From the NCBI GenBank assembly GCA_002787455.1, contig PCWU01000086.1, forward strand, positions 5,649 to 11,946: a stretch of DNA of 6,298 nucleotides, in the 5' to 3' direction. Positions 1-5,943 of the stretch are shown in pieces (positions within the stretch are counted from its first letter, which is position 1; each line of letters starts with the position of its first letter). Under the pieces are notes generated by a model, which saw only the letters and a program-made list of their open reading frames with translations, did no database searches and had not been told where the DNA came from. Both the position numbers and the translations under genes were made by a program. This stretch comes from Gallionellaceae bacterium CG11_big_fil_rev_8_21_14_0_20_60_62 (GTDB lineage Bacteria > Pseudomonadota > Gammaproteobacteria > Burkholderiales > Gallionellaceae).

Positions 1-405
1 GCCGAGCTGATTAACCGCTTTGAAATCGAGCGCCCGGGCTTGCCGGCGGTGGCGCTCACCACCGACAGCTCGGTGCTGACATCCATCGCCAACGACTATG
101 ATTTTGCGCAGATTTTCTCCAAGCAGTTGCGCGCGCTGGGCATGGAAGGCGACGTGCTGGTTGCCATTTCCACCAGCGGCAATTCCGTCAACGTGGTCGA
201 AGCGGTCAACGCGGCACACGAGCGTGGCATGCTGGTGGTGGCATTGACCGGACGCGACGGTGGGCAGCTGGCGGCAATCCTCAACGCAAACGATTTCAAC
301 CTTTGCGTGCCGGCCAAAAACACCGCACGGGTGCAGGAAATGCATCTGCTGGTTTTGCACTGTCTGTGCGACGTGATCGACCACATTCTGCTGGGAGGCG
401 AATAA
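1..405 (+). CDS. gmhA: Phosphoheptose isomerase, SIS domain (GmhA/DiaA family), 5' end missing
   Basis: This is the C-terminal 134 residues of a SIS-domain protein; the frame is open at base 1, so about 55-60 residues lie outside the window. Members convert sedoheptulose 7-phosphate to D-glycero-D-manno-heptose 7-phosphate, the first step towards LPS core heptose, in the cytoplasm. The sugar-phosphate loop STSGN is at visible residues 57-61 and ALTGRDGG at 81-88. Overall wording (INRFE, ERP, LPA, VLTSIAND) resembles E. coli DiaA, the DnaA-binding paralogue. However, Glu2, Gln112 and His120 align, from memory of the family, with the catalytic or metal-binding Glu65, Gln172 and His180 of E. coli GmhA, two of which DiaA lacks. 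The hldE-type gene downstream also favours an isomerase. The TAA stop overlaps the next ATG (TAATG), so coupling is likely. Family is certain; GmhA over DiaA is inferred. Confidence 0.85.
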   Translation, partial: AELINRFEIERPGLPAVALTTDSSVLTSIANDYDFAQIFSKQLRALGMEGDVLVAISTSGNSVNVVEAVNAAHERGMLVVALTGRDGGQLAAILNANDFNLCVPAKNTARVQEMHLLVLHCLCDVIDHILLGGE

Positions 406-953
406 TGAAGCGCCGAATCATCCTGATCGCGCTGCTTGTCTTGCTGCAGGGATGCGCTCAGACATCCGGCCCCGGCAGCTCCGCCGCTCACGAGCGGCGC
501 AACGCAGAGGCGTTGCAGGATGACCGCAACATCGAGCACACCGCAAAGCAACGGATCGCGGATAAATACCGGCAGAATGTGCAGGTGAACGTGACCAGCT
601 TCAACCGATTTGTCCTGCTTACCGGACAGGTTCCGGATGAATCCGGCAAGACCGGGATCGAGCGCATCGTGGCAGGCATCGACCGGGTCAGGGGGATCGC
701 CAACGAGTTGCGCGCCGGCAAGAGCGCAACGCCGGGCACCGGCTACAGCGACTCCGGCATCAGCGGCGACGTGCGCGCGCGCCTGCTGGCGCACAAAGCG
801 CATGCGCTCGACCCCATCAGGGTCTTCACCGAAGAAGGGGTGGTGTATCTACTCGGCATCGTCAGCCGCGCCGAAGCCGATGCCGCCTCGGAGATCGCCA
901 GCACCACGGCCGGCGTGCGCAAGGTGGTGCGCGTGTTCGAATATACGGATTGA
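405..953 (+). CDS. Dual-BON-domain outer-membrane lipoprotein, diverged DolP/YraP paralogue (copy 1)
   Basis: A 182-residue lipoprotein. The signal peptide MKRR plus a hydrophobic stretch ends in the lipobox LLQGC, with the lipidated Cys at 17. Residue +2 is Ala rather than Asp, so outer-membrane sorting is expected. Two BON domains follow, at roughly 40-105 (core VNVTSFNR, LLTGQVPDE) and 118-181 (VYLLGIVSRAEADAA). DolP/YraP proteins bind anionic phospholipids and support outer-membrane integrity; E. coli also has diaA followed by yraP. ATG 405 was chosen over upstream in-frame starts because it opens the signal peptide and has GGGAGG at 393-398. This copy lacks the small-residue ATDRRS linker found after the lipobox in the next gene, so it seems the more diverged of the tandem pair. 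The last 23 codons before the C-terminal TD match copy 2 almost base for base. Confidence 0.88.
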   Translation: MKRRIILIALLVLLQGCAQTSGPGSSAAHERRNAEALQDDRNIEHTAKQRIADKYRQNVQVNVTSFNRFVLLTGQVPDESGKTGIERIVAGIDRVRGIANELRAGKSATPGTGYSDSGISGDVRARLLAHKAHALDPIRVFTEEGVVYLLGIVSRAEADAASEIASTTAGVRKVVRVFEYTD

Positions 954-978
954 TCCGATCATCTGAGAGGGGAATAAA

Positions 979-1545
979 ATGCGACGGAGCCGTTTGTTGT
1001 GTTTGCTCGTGTTGGGCGCGGTATTGCAAGGTTGTTTGCCGTTGCTGGCGACCGGGGTCGGCTCGGGCGCATTGATGGCGACCGACCGCCGCAGCAGCGG
1101 AATTTATATCGAGGACGAGGCGATCGAGAACAAGGCATTGTCCCGCATTGGAGCGCAATTCAAAGAAAGAGTGCACGTCAACGTGACCAGCTTCAACCGC
1201 AAGATGCTGCTTACCGGCGAGGTGCCGGATGAGACGACCCGGGCAGAAATCGGCAAGATCGCGGCGGCTGTCGAAAATGTGCGCGATGTGCACAACGCGA
1301 CGGTTATCGCCCTGCCGAGCTCGCTGACCTCGCGCAGCAACGATGCGCTGCTGACTTCAAAAGTGAAATTTAATTTCACCAACAACAAGCGCTTTAGTCC
1401 CAGCCACGTCAAAGTGATCACCGAGAACGAGACGGTATATCTGCTTGGTCTTGTCAAGCGCGTCGAGGCCGATGCCGCCTCGGAAATCGCCAGCACCACG
1501 GCCGGCGTGCGCAAGGTGGTGCGCGTGTTTGAGTATCTGGACTGA
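979..1545 (+). CDS. dolP: Dual-BON-domain outer-membrane lipoprotein, DolP/YraP-like (copy 2)
   Basis: A 188-residue lipoprotein. The signal peptide ends in LQGC with Cys19 as the lipidation site and Leu at +2, predicting an outer-membrane anchor facing the periplasm. A small-residue segment (LLATGVGSGALMATDRRS, 22-39) resembles the linker of E. coli DolP, where ATDPRS occurs at the same place. BON domain 1 spans about 46-113 (VNVTSFNR 68-74 region, LLTGEVPDE) and BON domain 2 about 122-188 (VKVITENETVYLLGLV). Family role: phospholipid binding and envelope maintenance. ATG 979 is preceded by the purine-rich GAGAGGGGAA (965-974). It lies 25 nt after copy 1, and the next gene begins 2 nt after its stop. 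It is the closer match to canonical DolP of the two copies, so the symbol is put here; that choice is inference. Confidence 0.88.
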   Translation: MRRSRLLCLLVLGAVLQGCLPLLATGVGSGALMATDRRSSGIYIEDEAIENKALSRIGAQFKERVHVNVTSFNRKMLLTGEVPDETTRAEIGKIAAAVENVRDVHNATVIALPSSLTSRSNDALLTSKVKFNFTNNKRFSPSHVKVITENETVYLLGLVKRVEADAASEIASTTAGVRKVVRVFEYLD

Positions 1546-1547
1546 AC

Positions 1548-2036
1548 GTGGCTTATCCCGCGCCCGGTTTCGAGAGCAAACTTTGTGCGGCGGATGAATT
1601 CGCCGCCAGAGCCTCCGCCCTGCCGCGTCCGCTGGTGTTCACCAACGGCTGTTTCGACCTGTTGCATCGCGGCCACGTCACCTGTCTGGCGCAGGCGCGC
1701 GCGCTGGGCGCCGCGCTCATCGTCGGCGTCAACAGCGATGCCTCGGTCAAGCGGCAAGGCAAGGGCGGCGAGCGTCCGATCAACAACGAGGCCGACCGCC
1801 TGGCGGTGCTGGCCGCGCTGGAATCAGTCAGCCTGGTGGTGATATTCGAAGAGGACACGCCGCTGAAGCTGATCTTAACCGCCCATCCGGACGTGCTGGT
1901 AAAAGGCGGCGACTGGCAGCCGGAGAACATCGTCGGCAGTAAAGAGGTGCAGGCTTGGGGCGGCAGTGTCAGCAGTATCCCGTTTCTGCATCAACGTTCA
2001 ACCACCGCATTACTCAGGAAAATCCGCGCGCTATGA
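1548..2036 (+). CDS. rfaE2: D-glycero-beta-D-manno-heptose 1-phosphate adenylyltransferase (RfaE domain 2)
   Basis: A 162-residue nucleotidyltransferase of the cytidylyltransferase-like superfamily. It transfers AMP from ATP to heptose 1-phosphate, giving the ADP-heptose used for the LPS inner core. The ATP-binding signature FTNGCFDLLHRGH is at 31-43, with the HxGH motif at 40-43. VNSDASVKRQGKG (61-73), VKGGDW (118-123) and the C-terminal RSTTALLRKI (150-159) are also typical. In E. coli this activity is the C-terminal half of the bifunctional HldE; here it stands alone at the usual single-domain length, so the kinase half must be encoded elsewhere. The GTG start lies 2 nt after the preceding stop and no strong Shine-Dalgarno is visible, so re-initiation after dolP is probable. 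A later ATG is absent before the active site. The ADP-heptose role fits the gmhA-like gene upstream. Confidence 0.92.
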   Translation: MAYPAPGFESKLCAADEFAARASALPRPLVFTNGCFDLLHRGHVTCLAQARALGAALIVGVNSDASVKRQGKGGERPINNEADRLAVLAALESVSLVVIFEEDTPLKLILTAHPDVLVKGGDWQPENIVGSKEVQAWGGSVSSIPFLHQRSTTALLRKIRAL

Positions 2037-2383
2037 CACCCACCGAAATCACCCTGCACCAGCAATCCAGAATTCTCGAGATCGCGTTCGACGACGGCGC
2101 GCGCTACAAATTGCCGGCAGAATTCCTGCGCGTTCATTCGCCCTCCGCCGAAGTGCGCGGACACGGCAAGGGGCAGGAAACCCTGCAAACCGGCAAACAC
2201 AACGTCGGCATCAAGGCCGTCGAGCCGGTTGGCGTGTACGCGCTCAAGATCGAATTCGACGACGGCCACGACACGGGGCTATTCTCGTGGAACTATCTGC
2301 ACGAGCTGGGGCAATATCAGGATGCCATGTGGCACGATTACCTGACCAAACTCGAAGCAGCCGGCGCGAGCCGCGATAAATAG
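2033..2383 (+). CDS. DUF971 family protein (gamma-butyrobetaine hydroxylase N-terminal-like domain)
   Basis: A 116-residue protein made of a single DUF971 domain. The beginning ITLHQQSRILEIAFDDG, the central LPAEFLRVHSPSAEVRGHG (27-45), VGIKAVEPVGVYALKIEFDDGHDTG and the closing FSWNYLHELG (84-93) are typical. The same domain forms the N-terminus of gamma-butyrobetaine hydroxylase and occurs fused to Mrp/ApbC-type P-loop proteins such as plant HCF101, which hints at iron-sulfur or metal-related work. The stand-alone bacterial form has no function that I can assign. The ATG overlaps the stop of the adenylyltransferase gene (ATGA), so ATG 2033 is chosen over in-frame codons further upstream. ubiE follows after a repeat-filled gap, an arrangement I associate with Betaproteobacteria. 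Confidence 0.87.
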   Translation: MTPTEITLHQQSRILEIAFDDGARYKLPAEFLRVHSPSAEVRGHGKGQETLQTGKHNVGIKAVEPVGVYALKIEFDDGHDTGLFSWNYLHELGQYQDAMWHDYLTKLEAAGASRDK

Positions 2384-2389
2384 TTTCCA

Positions 2390-2453
2390 TCACACCGGCG
2401 AAGGCCGGTGTCCGGTGATTTCAAAAACCGGATTCCGGCCCGCGCCGGAATGA
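2390..2453. repeat. REP-like composite palindromic repeat with three hairpins
   Basis: Two perfect 8-bp stems with 4-nt loops lie 40 bp apart: ACACCGGC/GCCGGTGT at 2392-2411 (loop GAAG) and ATTCCGGC/GCCGGAAT at 2432-2451 (loop CCGC). Between them TCCGGT (2411-2416) pairs with ACCGGA (2427-2432), so the unit can fold as a cloverleaf of three stems, and it begins TCA and ends TGA. The reverse strand reads as the peptide VIPARAGI, a common false translation of intergenic proteobacterial repeats with CCGG-rich stems. It fills most of the gap between the DUF971 gene and ubiE. It could attenuate transcription or protect mRNA; neither is shown by the sequence. Confidence 0.75.
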
Positions 2454-2472
2454 CAAAACCAAGGAGTTGATT

Positions 2473-3204
2473 ATGAGCAAAACCCACTTTGGATTTCAGA
2501 CCGTGGACGAGAACGAAAAGGCCAAAAAAGTGGCCGGCGTGTTCACCTCGGTCGCCGGCAAATACGACCTCATGAACGACCTCATGTCGGCCGGACTGCA
2601 CCGCGTGTGGAAACCGTTCGCGGTCGGCCTCGCCAACGTGCGCGAAGGCCAGCGCGTGCTCGATGTGGCGGGCGGCTCGGGCGATCTGACGAAACTGTTC
2701 CTGAAAAAAGTCGGGCGCGGCGGGCAGGTCGTTCTTACCGACATCAACAACGCCATGCTGCGCGTCGGCCGCGACCGCATGCTCGACAATGGCACGCCCA
2801 CCCCGGTGGCCCAGTGTGACGCCGAAAAATTGCCCTTCCCCGACAATTACTTCGACTGTGTCAGCATCGCCTTCGGCCTGCGCAACGTGACCCGCAAGGA
2901 AGCCGCCCTGCGCGAGATGCGCCGCGTGCTCAAACCGGGCGGCCGCCTGATCGTGCTGGAATTCTCCAAGATCGCCAAACCGCTGGAGAAAATGTACGAC
3001 CTGTATTCGTTCAAGCTGCTGCCCAAAATGGGCCGGCTCATCGCCAACGACGCCGACAGCTACCGCTACCTCGCCGAATCCATCCGCATGCACCCGGGGC
3101 AGGAAGAGTTAAAACAGATGATGGTGGATGCCGGGCTGGAGCGCGTCGAATATTTCAACATGACCGGCGGGGTGGTGGCGGTGCACCGGGGATACAAGCT
3201 GTAA
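2473..3204 (+). CDS. ubiE: Ubiquinone/menaquinone C-methyltransferase UbiE
   Basis: A 243-residue class I SAM-dependent methyltransferase, close to the 251 residues of E. coli UbiE. It C-methylates 2-polyprenyl-6-methoxy-1,4-benzoquinol in ubiquinone synthesis and, where menaquinone is made, demethylmenaquinol. The N-terminal FGFQTVDENEKAKKV (6-20) is a family signature. The SAM-binding glycine motif LDVAGGSGD is at 63-71, the acidic end of strand 2 is Asp90, and FGLRNVT (134-140), GGRLIVLEFSK (157-166), SYRYLAESI (196-204) and NMTGGVVAVHRG (229-240) follow. No motif is missing. ATG 2473 has an ideal AAGGAG at 2461-2466, six bases upstream, so it is preferred to the TTG at 2467. The 89-nt gap after the DUF971 gene contains the REP-like repeat. 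The following gene is convergent, so any Tim44/ubiJ/ubiB partners are not immediately downstream here. Confidence 0.96.
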   Translation: MSKTHFGFQTVDENEKAKKVAGVFTSVAGKYDLMNDLMSAGLHRVWKPFAVGLANVREGQRVLDVAGGSGDLTKLFLKKVGRGGQVVLTDINNAMLRVGRDRMLDNGTPTPVAQCDAEKLPFPDNYFDCVSIAFGLRNVTRKEAALREMRRVLKPGGRLIVLEFSKIAKPLEKMYDLYSFKLLPKMGRLIANDADSYRYLAESIRMHPGQEELKQMMVDAGLERVEYFNMTGGVVAVHRGYKL

Positions 3205-3223
3205 CGCCCGCCACCCGATTTTC

Positions 3224-5014
3224 CTATCGGACGCGCTTCAGCCACTCAAGCCCGCCTGTGGCTTGCCACAAGTCCAGATTTTCGGTGCGGTAATACCACG
3301 CTTCATCCTTGCCGCCGATCTGCACCAGGCCTTCCCGCAAACGCGGCGGTTTGGGTTTGTCGGCCAGCAGCATTTTGGCAACTTCCGGGTAGCGGCTGCG
3401 CGCCGTCTTCAACGCATCGCGTGCCGCCGATTCCTGTTTATCCATGAACAAGGCCAGCACCGTGCCGTACTGAACCGGCGCCATGTCATCGGGAAATTTC
3501 CCGGCCAGTGCCAACGCCTCCCTGATGAGGTTCAAACGCAGGTAGTCGTGAATCAGGTAATCGCGCATGCCCTGATTGTCGTTCGGGTTGAGGGTTAGCA
3601 CCATCCATTCCGCCACGCGCACAGCGACATCGGTGTTATGGGTGAGGCGCGCCATGCGCACCATGCGTTCCAGCACGCTCAAGGCGGGACGGTTTTCCAT
3701 CCAGCCCCATTCCAGCTTGAGCTTGTCCGCCTTGTACCGTTCGAGGATCAGCTGCAGCAGCGCTTCGGCATGGCGCATGACGGGGAGCAGCACGACTGTC
3801 TCGAAGCCATGCGAAAGGCGGGTTTTCTCCACGGTTGCCAGCCAGTCATCCAGGATCTCGAAGCAATTGAAGGCAAGCGGATTGCGTTTCAGCCAATCCA
3901 CATCTTCTTCCAGACTTTGCGCAAACTCCCCATGCGCCTCCCACTGCGCAAACAGACTCTGCAATTTCTTGTCCATCGCCAGCGGCCCGGCGCTGTCATC
4001 CATCGGTTGCAGGGTGTAATGGCATTCAGGCGGCGGCAATTGTTCGATCAGTGCGACGAGTTGCGGCAAGTCCGGACCGAGATCGCGCGCCAGATCGGTC
4101 ATCGCGTCGGCCACCTCGCCCCGCGCCACACCGCGCAGAAACTCGATCAGCGGGGCATGAATGAATTCCGGGTCGCGCGACAAACGCGCCACCCAGAATT
4201 TTGCGCGTTCCGCCGCGCGTTGCCGCTCTCCCTGATTCAGCAGAATGATGATCTCCAGATGCGACAGCGAGGGGTCATTCGGCACCAGCCGCTGCAATTC
4301 CTGGAACAATGCCCACGCCTCGACATACTCGTGGTGGTCGGCCAGAATGCAGCAACGTCTCTGCATTGCTGCCGCGCGCAGGCGTTTATCGGGTGCGCCC
4401 ATGCCGCGTTCCAGCAACTTTTTCTTTTTCAGCGGATTGCCCAGCTCGTCGTAGCAGTCCAGCAGACGGTCGAACGCGCCCTCGGCACGCTCGTCCACCC
4501 TGTCCATGTCGGCAAACAATCCTACCAGCAATTTCGCCGCATCCTTGGCGCGCCCGATCTTGATCCACTCGTCTGCCACATGCTCCAGCTCTTCCGGCGA
4601 CAGATATTCATAGGGCAGGTCGGCACGCTGTTTGGCGGTCAGTGCATCCAGCACATAGCGAAGCAGGCTCAAGTTGGGGAATTGGTCGTTGAAGTCTTCC
4701 TCGTGCAGGCAACAATGCTTATATTTTTTCCCGGAGCCGCACGGACAGGGCGCATTGCGTTCTGGCTTGGGAAGCGGGCGCGGACGGAAATGATTCCCCG
4801 GCAACGCCGTGCGGTTCCAGATATAGCGTGAAAAAAAACCTTTGAAAGAAGGGCGCGCTGCCGGAACAAGTTTTGTGAAAAAAACCGGGGCAACAGCTTC
4901 AGCGTAACGATTGAACCACTCGAAAAAAGCCGTGTGGTCTTCGGTCTTCAGAATTTCCTCCACCGAGCGAATCAGCAGAAATTCAAGATCATCATTCGTG
5001 AGTGGGGTGGCCAT
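3224..5014 (-). CDS. Large SEC-C zinc-motif protein with helical (TPR-like) repeats
   Basis: A 596-residue cytoplasmic protein without signal peptide or membrane segments. The only recognisable short motif is a SEC-C zinc site, RNAPCPCGSGKKYKHCC, at 86-102, with Cys90, Cys92, Cys101 and Cys102/His100 as likely ligands. This motif ends SecA and also occurs in many unrelated proteins, so it does not prove a secretion role. The N-terminal 85 residues are helical and unassigned. From about 144 onward amphipathic helix pairs resemble degenerate TPR or HEAT repeats (for example 155-205 and 216-280), and the rest is alpha-helical to WLKRVR. ATG 5014 is chosen over an in-frame TTG at 5044, because that TTG overlaps the -10 box and would precede the expected transcript start. 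No clear Shine-Dalgarno precedes the ATG. The gene is convergent with ubiE, with 19 nt between stops. Function unknown; likely a protein- or nucleic-acid-binding scaffold (inference). Confidence 0.85.
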   Translation of the reverse strand: MATPLTNDDLEFLLIRSVEEILKTEDHTAFFEWFNRYAEAVAPVFFTKLVPAARPSFKGFFSRYIWNRTALPGNHFRPRPLPKPERNAPCPCGSGKKYKHCCLHEEDFNDQFPNLSLLRYVLDALTAKQRADLPYEYLSPEELEHVADEWIKIGRAKDAAKLLVGLFADMDRVDERAEGAFDRLLDCYDELGNPLKKKKLLERGMGAPDKRLRAAAMQRRCCILADHHEYVEAWALFQELQRLVPNDPSLSHLEIIILLNQGERQRAAERAKFWVARLSRDPEFIHAPLIEFLRGVARGEVADAMTDLARDLGPDLPQLVALIEQLPPPECHYTLQPMDDSAGPLAMDKKLQSLFAQWEAHGEFAQSLEEDVDWLKRNPLAFNCFEILDDWLATVEKTRLSHGFETVVLLPVMRHAEALLQLILERYKADKLKLEWGWMENRPALSVLERMVRMARLTHNTDVAVRVAEWMVLTLNPNDNQGMRDYLIHDYLRLNLIREALALAGKFPDDMAPVQYGTVLALFMDKQESAARDALKTARSRYPEVAKMLLADKPKPPRLREGLVQIGGKDEAWYYRTENLDLWQATGGLEWLKRVR

Positions 5015-5043
5015 AACAGTATGAGCAATAAAAAACGGAGCCA

Positions 5044-5072
5044 ATTATACGGGAGGCGCGTCGCCTGTCCAA
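5044..5072 (-). promoter_or_regulatory. Sigma-70 promoter for the SEC-C gene
   Basis: On the minus strand, TTGGAC (5072-5067) and a perfect TATAAT (5049-5044) are separated by exactly 17 bp. The predicted transcript start, about 7 nt further on, is near 5037, giving a leader of roughly 22 nt before ATG 5014. The box sits at the end of the decayed YkgJ-like reading frame, whose TAA stop is part of the -10 element. Confidence 0.7.
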
Positions 5073-5286
5073 AGCGCGACAGTCAAAACATCGCCTGCCC
5101 GCGCGAGTTGCTGTTGCAGCACAGCGAAAAAAGCCGGACGCTGCGGCGTGCCGAACACCTTGCAGCGCAACGCTTCATCAAGCTGCGCACAAGGCACACC
5201 GGCGGGCTGGCCATGCGGCAAGCCGGGCAAAGACGGGGTGATGGAAGGCGCGAAGCAGCAGGCGGAGCAGGAGGGCGGCAGATCAT
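5045..5286 (-). pseudogene. Degraded YkgJ-type cysteine-cluster (CxxxCxxCC) protein remnant
   Basis: Read on the minus strand, ATG 5286 gives MICRP. After what looks like a one-base deletion at about 5270-5272, the frame continues CSACCFAPSITPSLPGLPHG (from 5269) and then QPAGVPCAQLDEALRCKVFGTPQRPA. This matches the known YkgJ pattern: M-x-C-R-P-x-C-G-A-C-C, then a PGMP-G-KPAG region, then C-x-QLD and FG-P-RPA. These proteins are predicted to bind zinc or an iron-sulfur cluster through the cysteines. Beyond RPA the expected C-terminus with its MCG motif is not present; the frame runs on as low-similarity sequence to TAA at 5045, so a second lesion near 5120-5130 is likely. About 80 codons remain. 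The identification rests on motif memory, but several separate motifs fall in the right order. Confidence 0.65.
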
Positions 5287-5337
5287 GGCGCGCGATTAAA
5301 TCCGAGCAGCAGGGCGCTACGGCCCGGATTCAACAAA

Positions 5338-5378
5338 GCAGCCCCCTTCTGCAAAAGGTGGGGGTGGGGTGGGATTTG
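5338..5378. repeat. G-rich/C-rich imperfect hairpin repeat at the GNAT gene start
   Basis: CCCCC at 5342-5346 faces GGGGG at 5360-5364, and TCT/AGG-type pairs continue towards a GCAAA loop (5351-5355). The following GTGGGGTGGGATTTG continues the G-rich tract. On the minus strand it reads like the widespread intergenic repeat with AAATCC, C-runs and an AAGGGGG arm. The tract directly abuts the first conserved residues of the acetyltransferase (FDCG), so it probably inserted there or marks a recombination joint. The assignment to a known repeat family is by eye only. Confidence 0.45.
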
Positions 5379-5824
5379 ATTGCGGCGACGCTGCGCTGAA
5401 CGAATTTTTGCAGCGCCAAACGGGCGAGAAACAACGGCGCGGTTTCGGCAAAACCTATGTGGCGCTGGCGGAAGACGGCACAACCGTCACCGGCTTCGTC
5501 ACCGTAAGCGCGGGCCAGATCGCCACGGCATCACTGTCCGCCCAGTCAAAACTGCCGCGCCATCCCGCCCCCATCCTGCGCATTGGCCGCCTGGCGGTGG
5601 ATGTGCGGCATCAGGGCAAAGGCACCGGTCAAGACCTGCTGGCATTTGCATTGCGCTTGGCAGTGGAATTCTCGCAACGTGTGGGGCTGTATGCCGTCGT
5701 GGTCGATGCCAAACACGACAAAGCCAAAGCGTTTTATACCAAGCTGGGATTCATCGCCTGCATGGATAGTCCGCTGGTGCTGTATTTGCCGGTCGCCACG
5801 CTGGAGCAGGCGGGTATGGCTTGA
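5369..5824 (+). CDS. GNAT-family N-acetyltransferase, N-terminus apparently truncated
   Basis: A 151-residue acetyl-CoA-dependent N-acetyltransferase. FDCGDAALNEFL (3-14), IGRLAVD (72-78), the acetyl-CoA pyrophosphate loop QGKGTG (82-87) and AFYTKLGF (121-128), with the Tyr123 expected to act as general acid, are all present. The layout resembles the TacT/AtaT group, toxins that acetylate aminoacyl-tRNA and normally pair with a ribbon-helix-helix antitoxin. No such antitoxin gene precedes it. Relatives carry 10-15 more residues before FDCG; here that stretch is replaced by glycine-coding repeat DNA and the frame closes at TAA 5297. GTG 5369 is the only start codon in frame before FDCG; the G-rich tract may serve as ribosome site. 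The catalytic core is intact, so it may still be active, but a broken gene is equally possible. Toxin role is inference. Confidence 0.72.
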   Translation: MGFDCGDAALNEFLQRQTGEKQRRGFGKTYVALAEDGTTVTGFVTVSAGQIATASLSAQSKLPRHPAPILRIGRLAVDVRHQGKGTGQDLLAFALRLAVEFSQRVGLYAVVVDAKHDKAKAFYTKLGFIACMDSPLVLYLPVATLEQAGMA

Positions 5825-5832
5825 CGGGGTTG

Positions 5833-5865
5833 GGTAAGGTGACCACAAATTGTGGATACCTTACC
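5833..5865. terminator. Long near-perfect hairpin after the GNAT gene, possible terminator
   Basis: GGTAAGGT (5833-5840) pairs with ACCTTACC (5858-5865), and inside it CCACAA (5843-5848) faces TTGTGG (5850-5855). One G-T pair and one A-A mismatch separate the two stems, and about three bases form the loop. It starts 8 nt after the GNAT stop. There is no T-run on either strand, so it is not a classic intrinsic terminator; a binding site, mRNA-stabilising hairpin or element end are alternatives. Confidence 0.4.
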
Positions 5866-5943
5866 ATGCCAAAGAATTTACCTACCCTTCCCTGCGCGAG
5901 CTGGATAGAAGGACGAAAGTTACAAGTCACGACAAGATGGATT

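Noticed and set aside
96..803. 235-codon minus-strand frame across gmhA and the first lipoprotein gene
   Set aside because: It crosses two well-supported plus-strand genes and shows no domain; GC-rich third positions on the plus strand explain the lack of stops.
2338..3093. 251-codon open frame on the minus strand over ubiE
   Set aside because: It is antisense to the well-supported ubiE and takes in the REP-like repeat, which supplies the false peptide VIPARAGI; composition is His/Ala/Val-rich like a shadow.
3215..3230. Possible bidirectional terminator between ubiE and the SEC-C gene (CCGAT/ATCGG)
   Set aside because: The stem is only 5 bp with a 6-nt loop, has no T-run beyond it, and overlaps the SEC-C stop codon; too weak to call.
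3638..4831. 397-codon open frame on the plus strand
   Set aside because: It lies entirely antisense to the SEC-C gene, is rich in Gln/His/Arg as shadow frames are, has no recognisable domain, and no ribosome site was evident.
5148..5399. 83-codon plus-strand frame ahead of the GNAT gene, considered as its missing antitoxin
   Set aside because: It is antisense to the YkgJ-like remnant, has low-complexity Gln/Gly content, no ribbon-helix-helix pattern, and overlaps the GNAT start in another frame.
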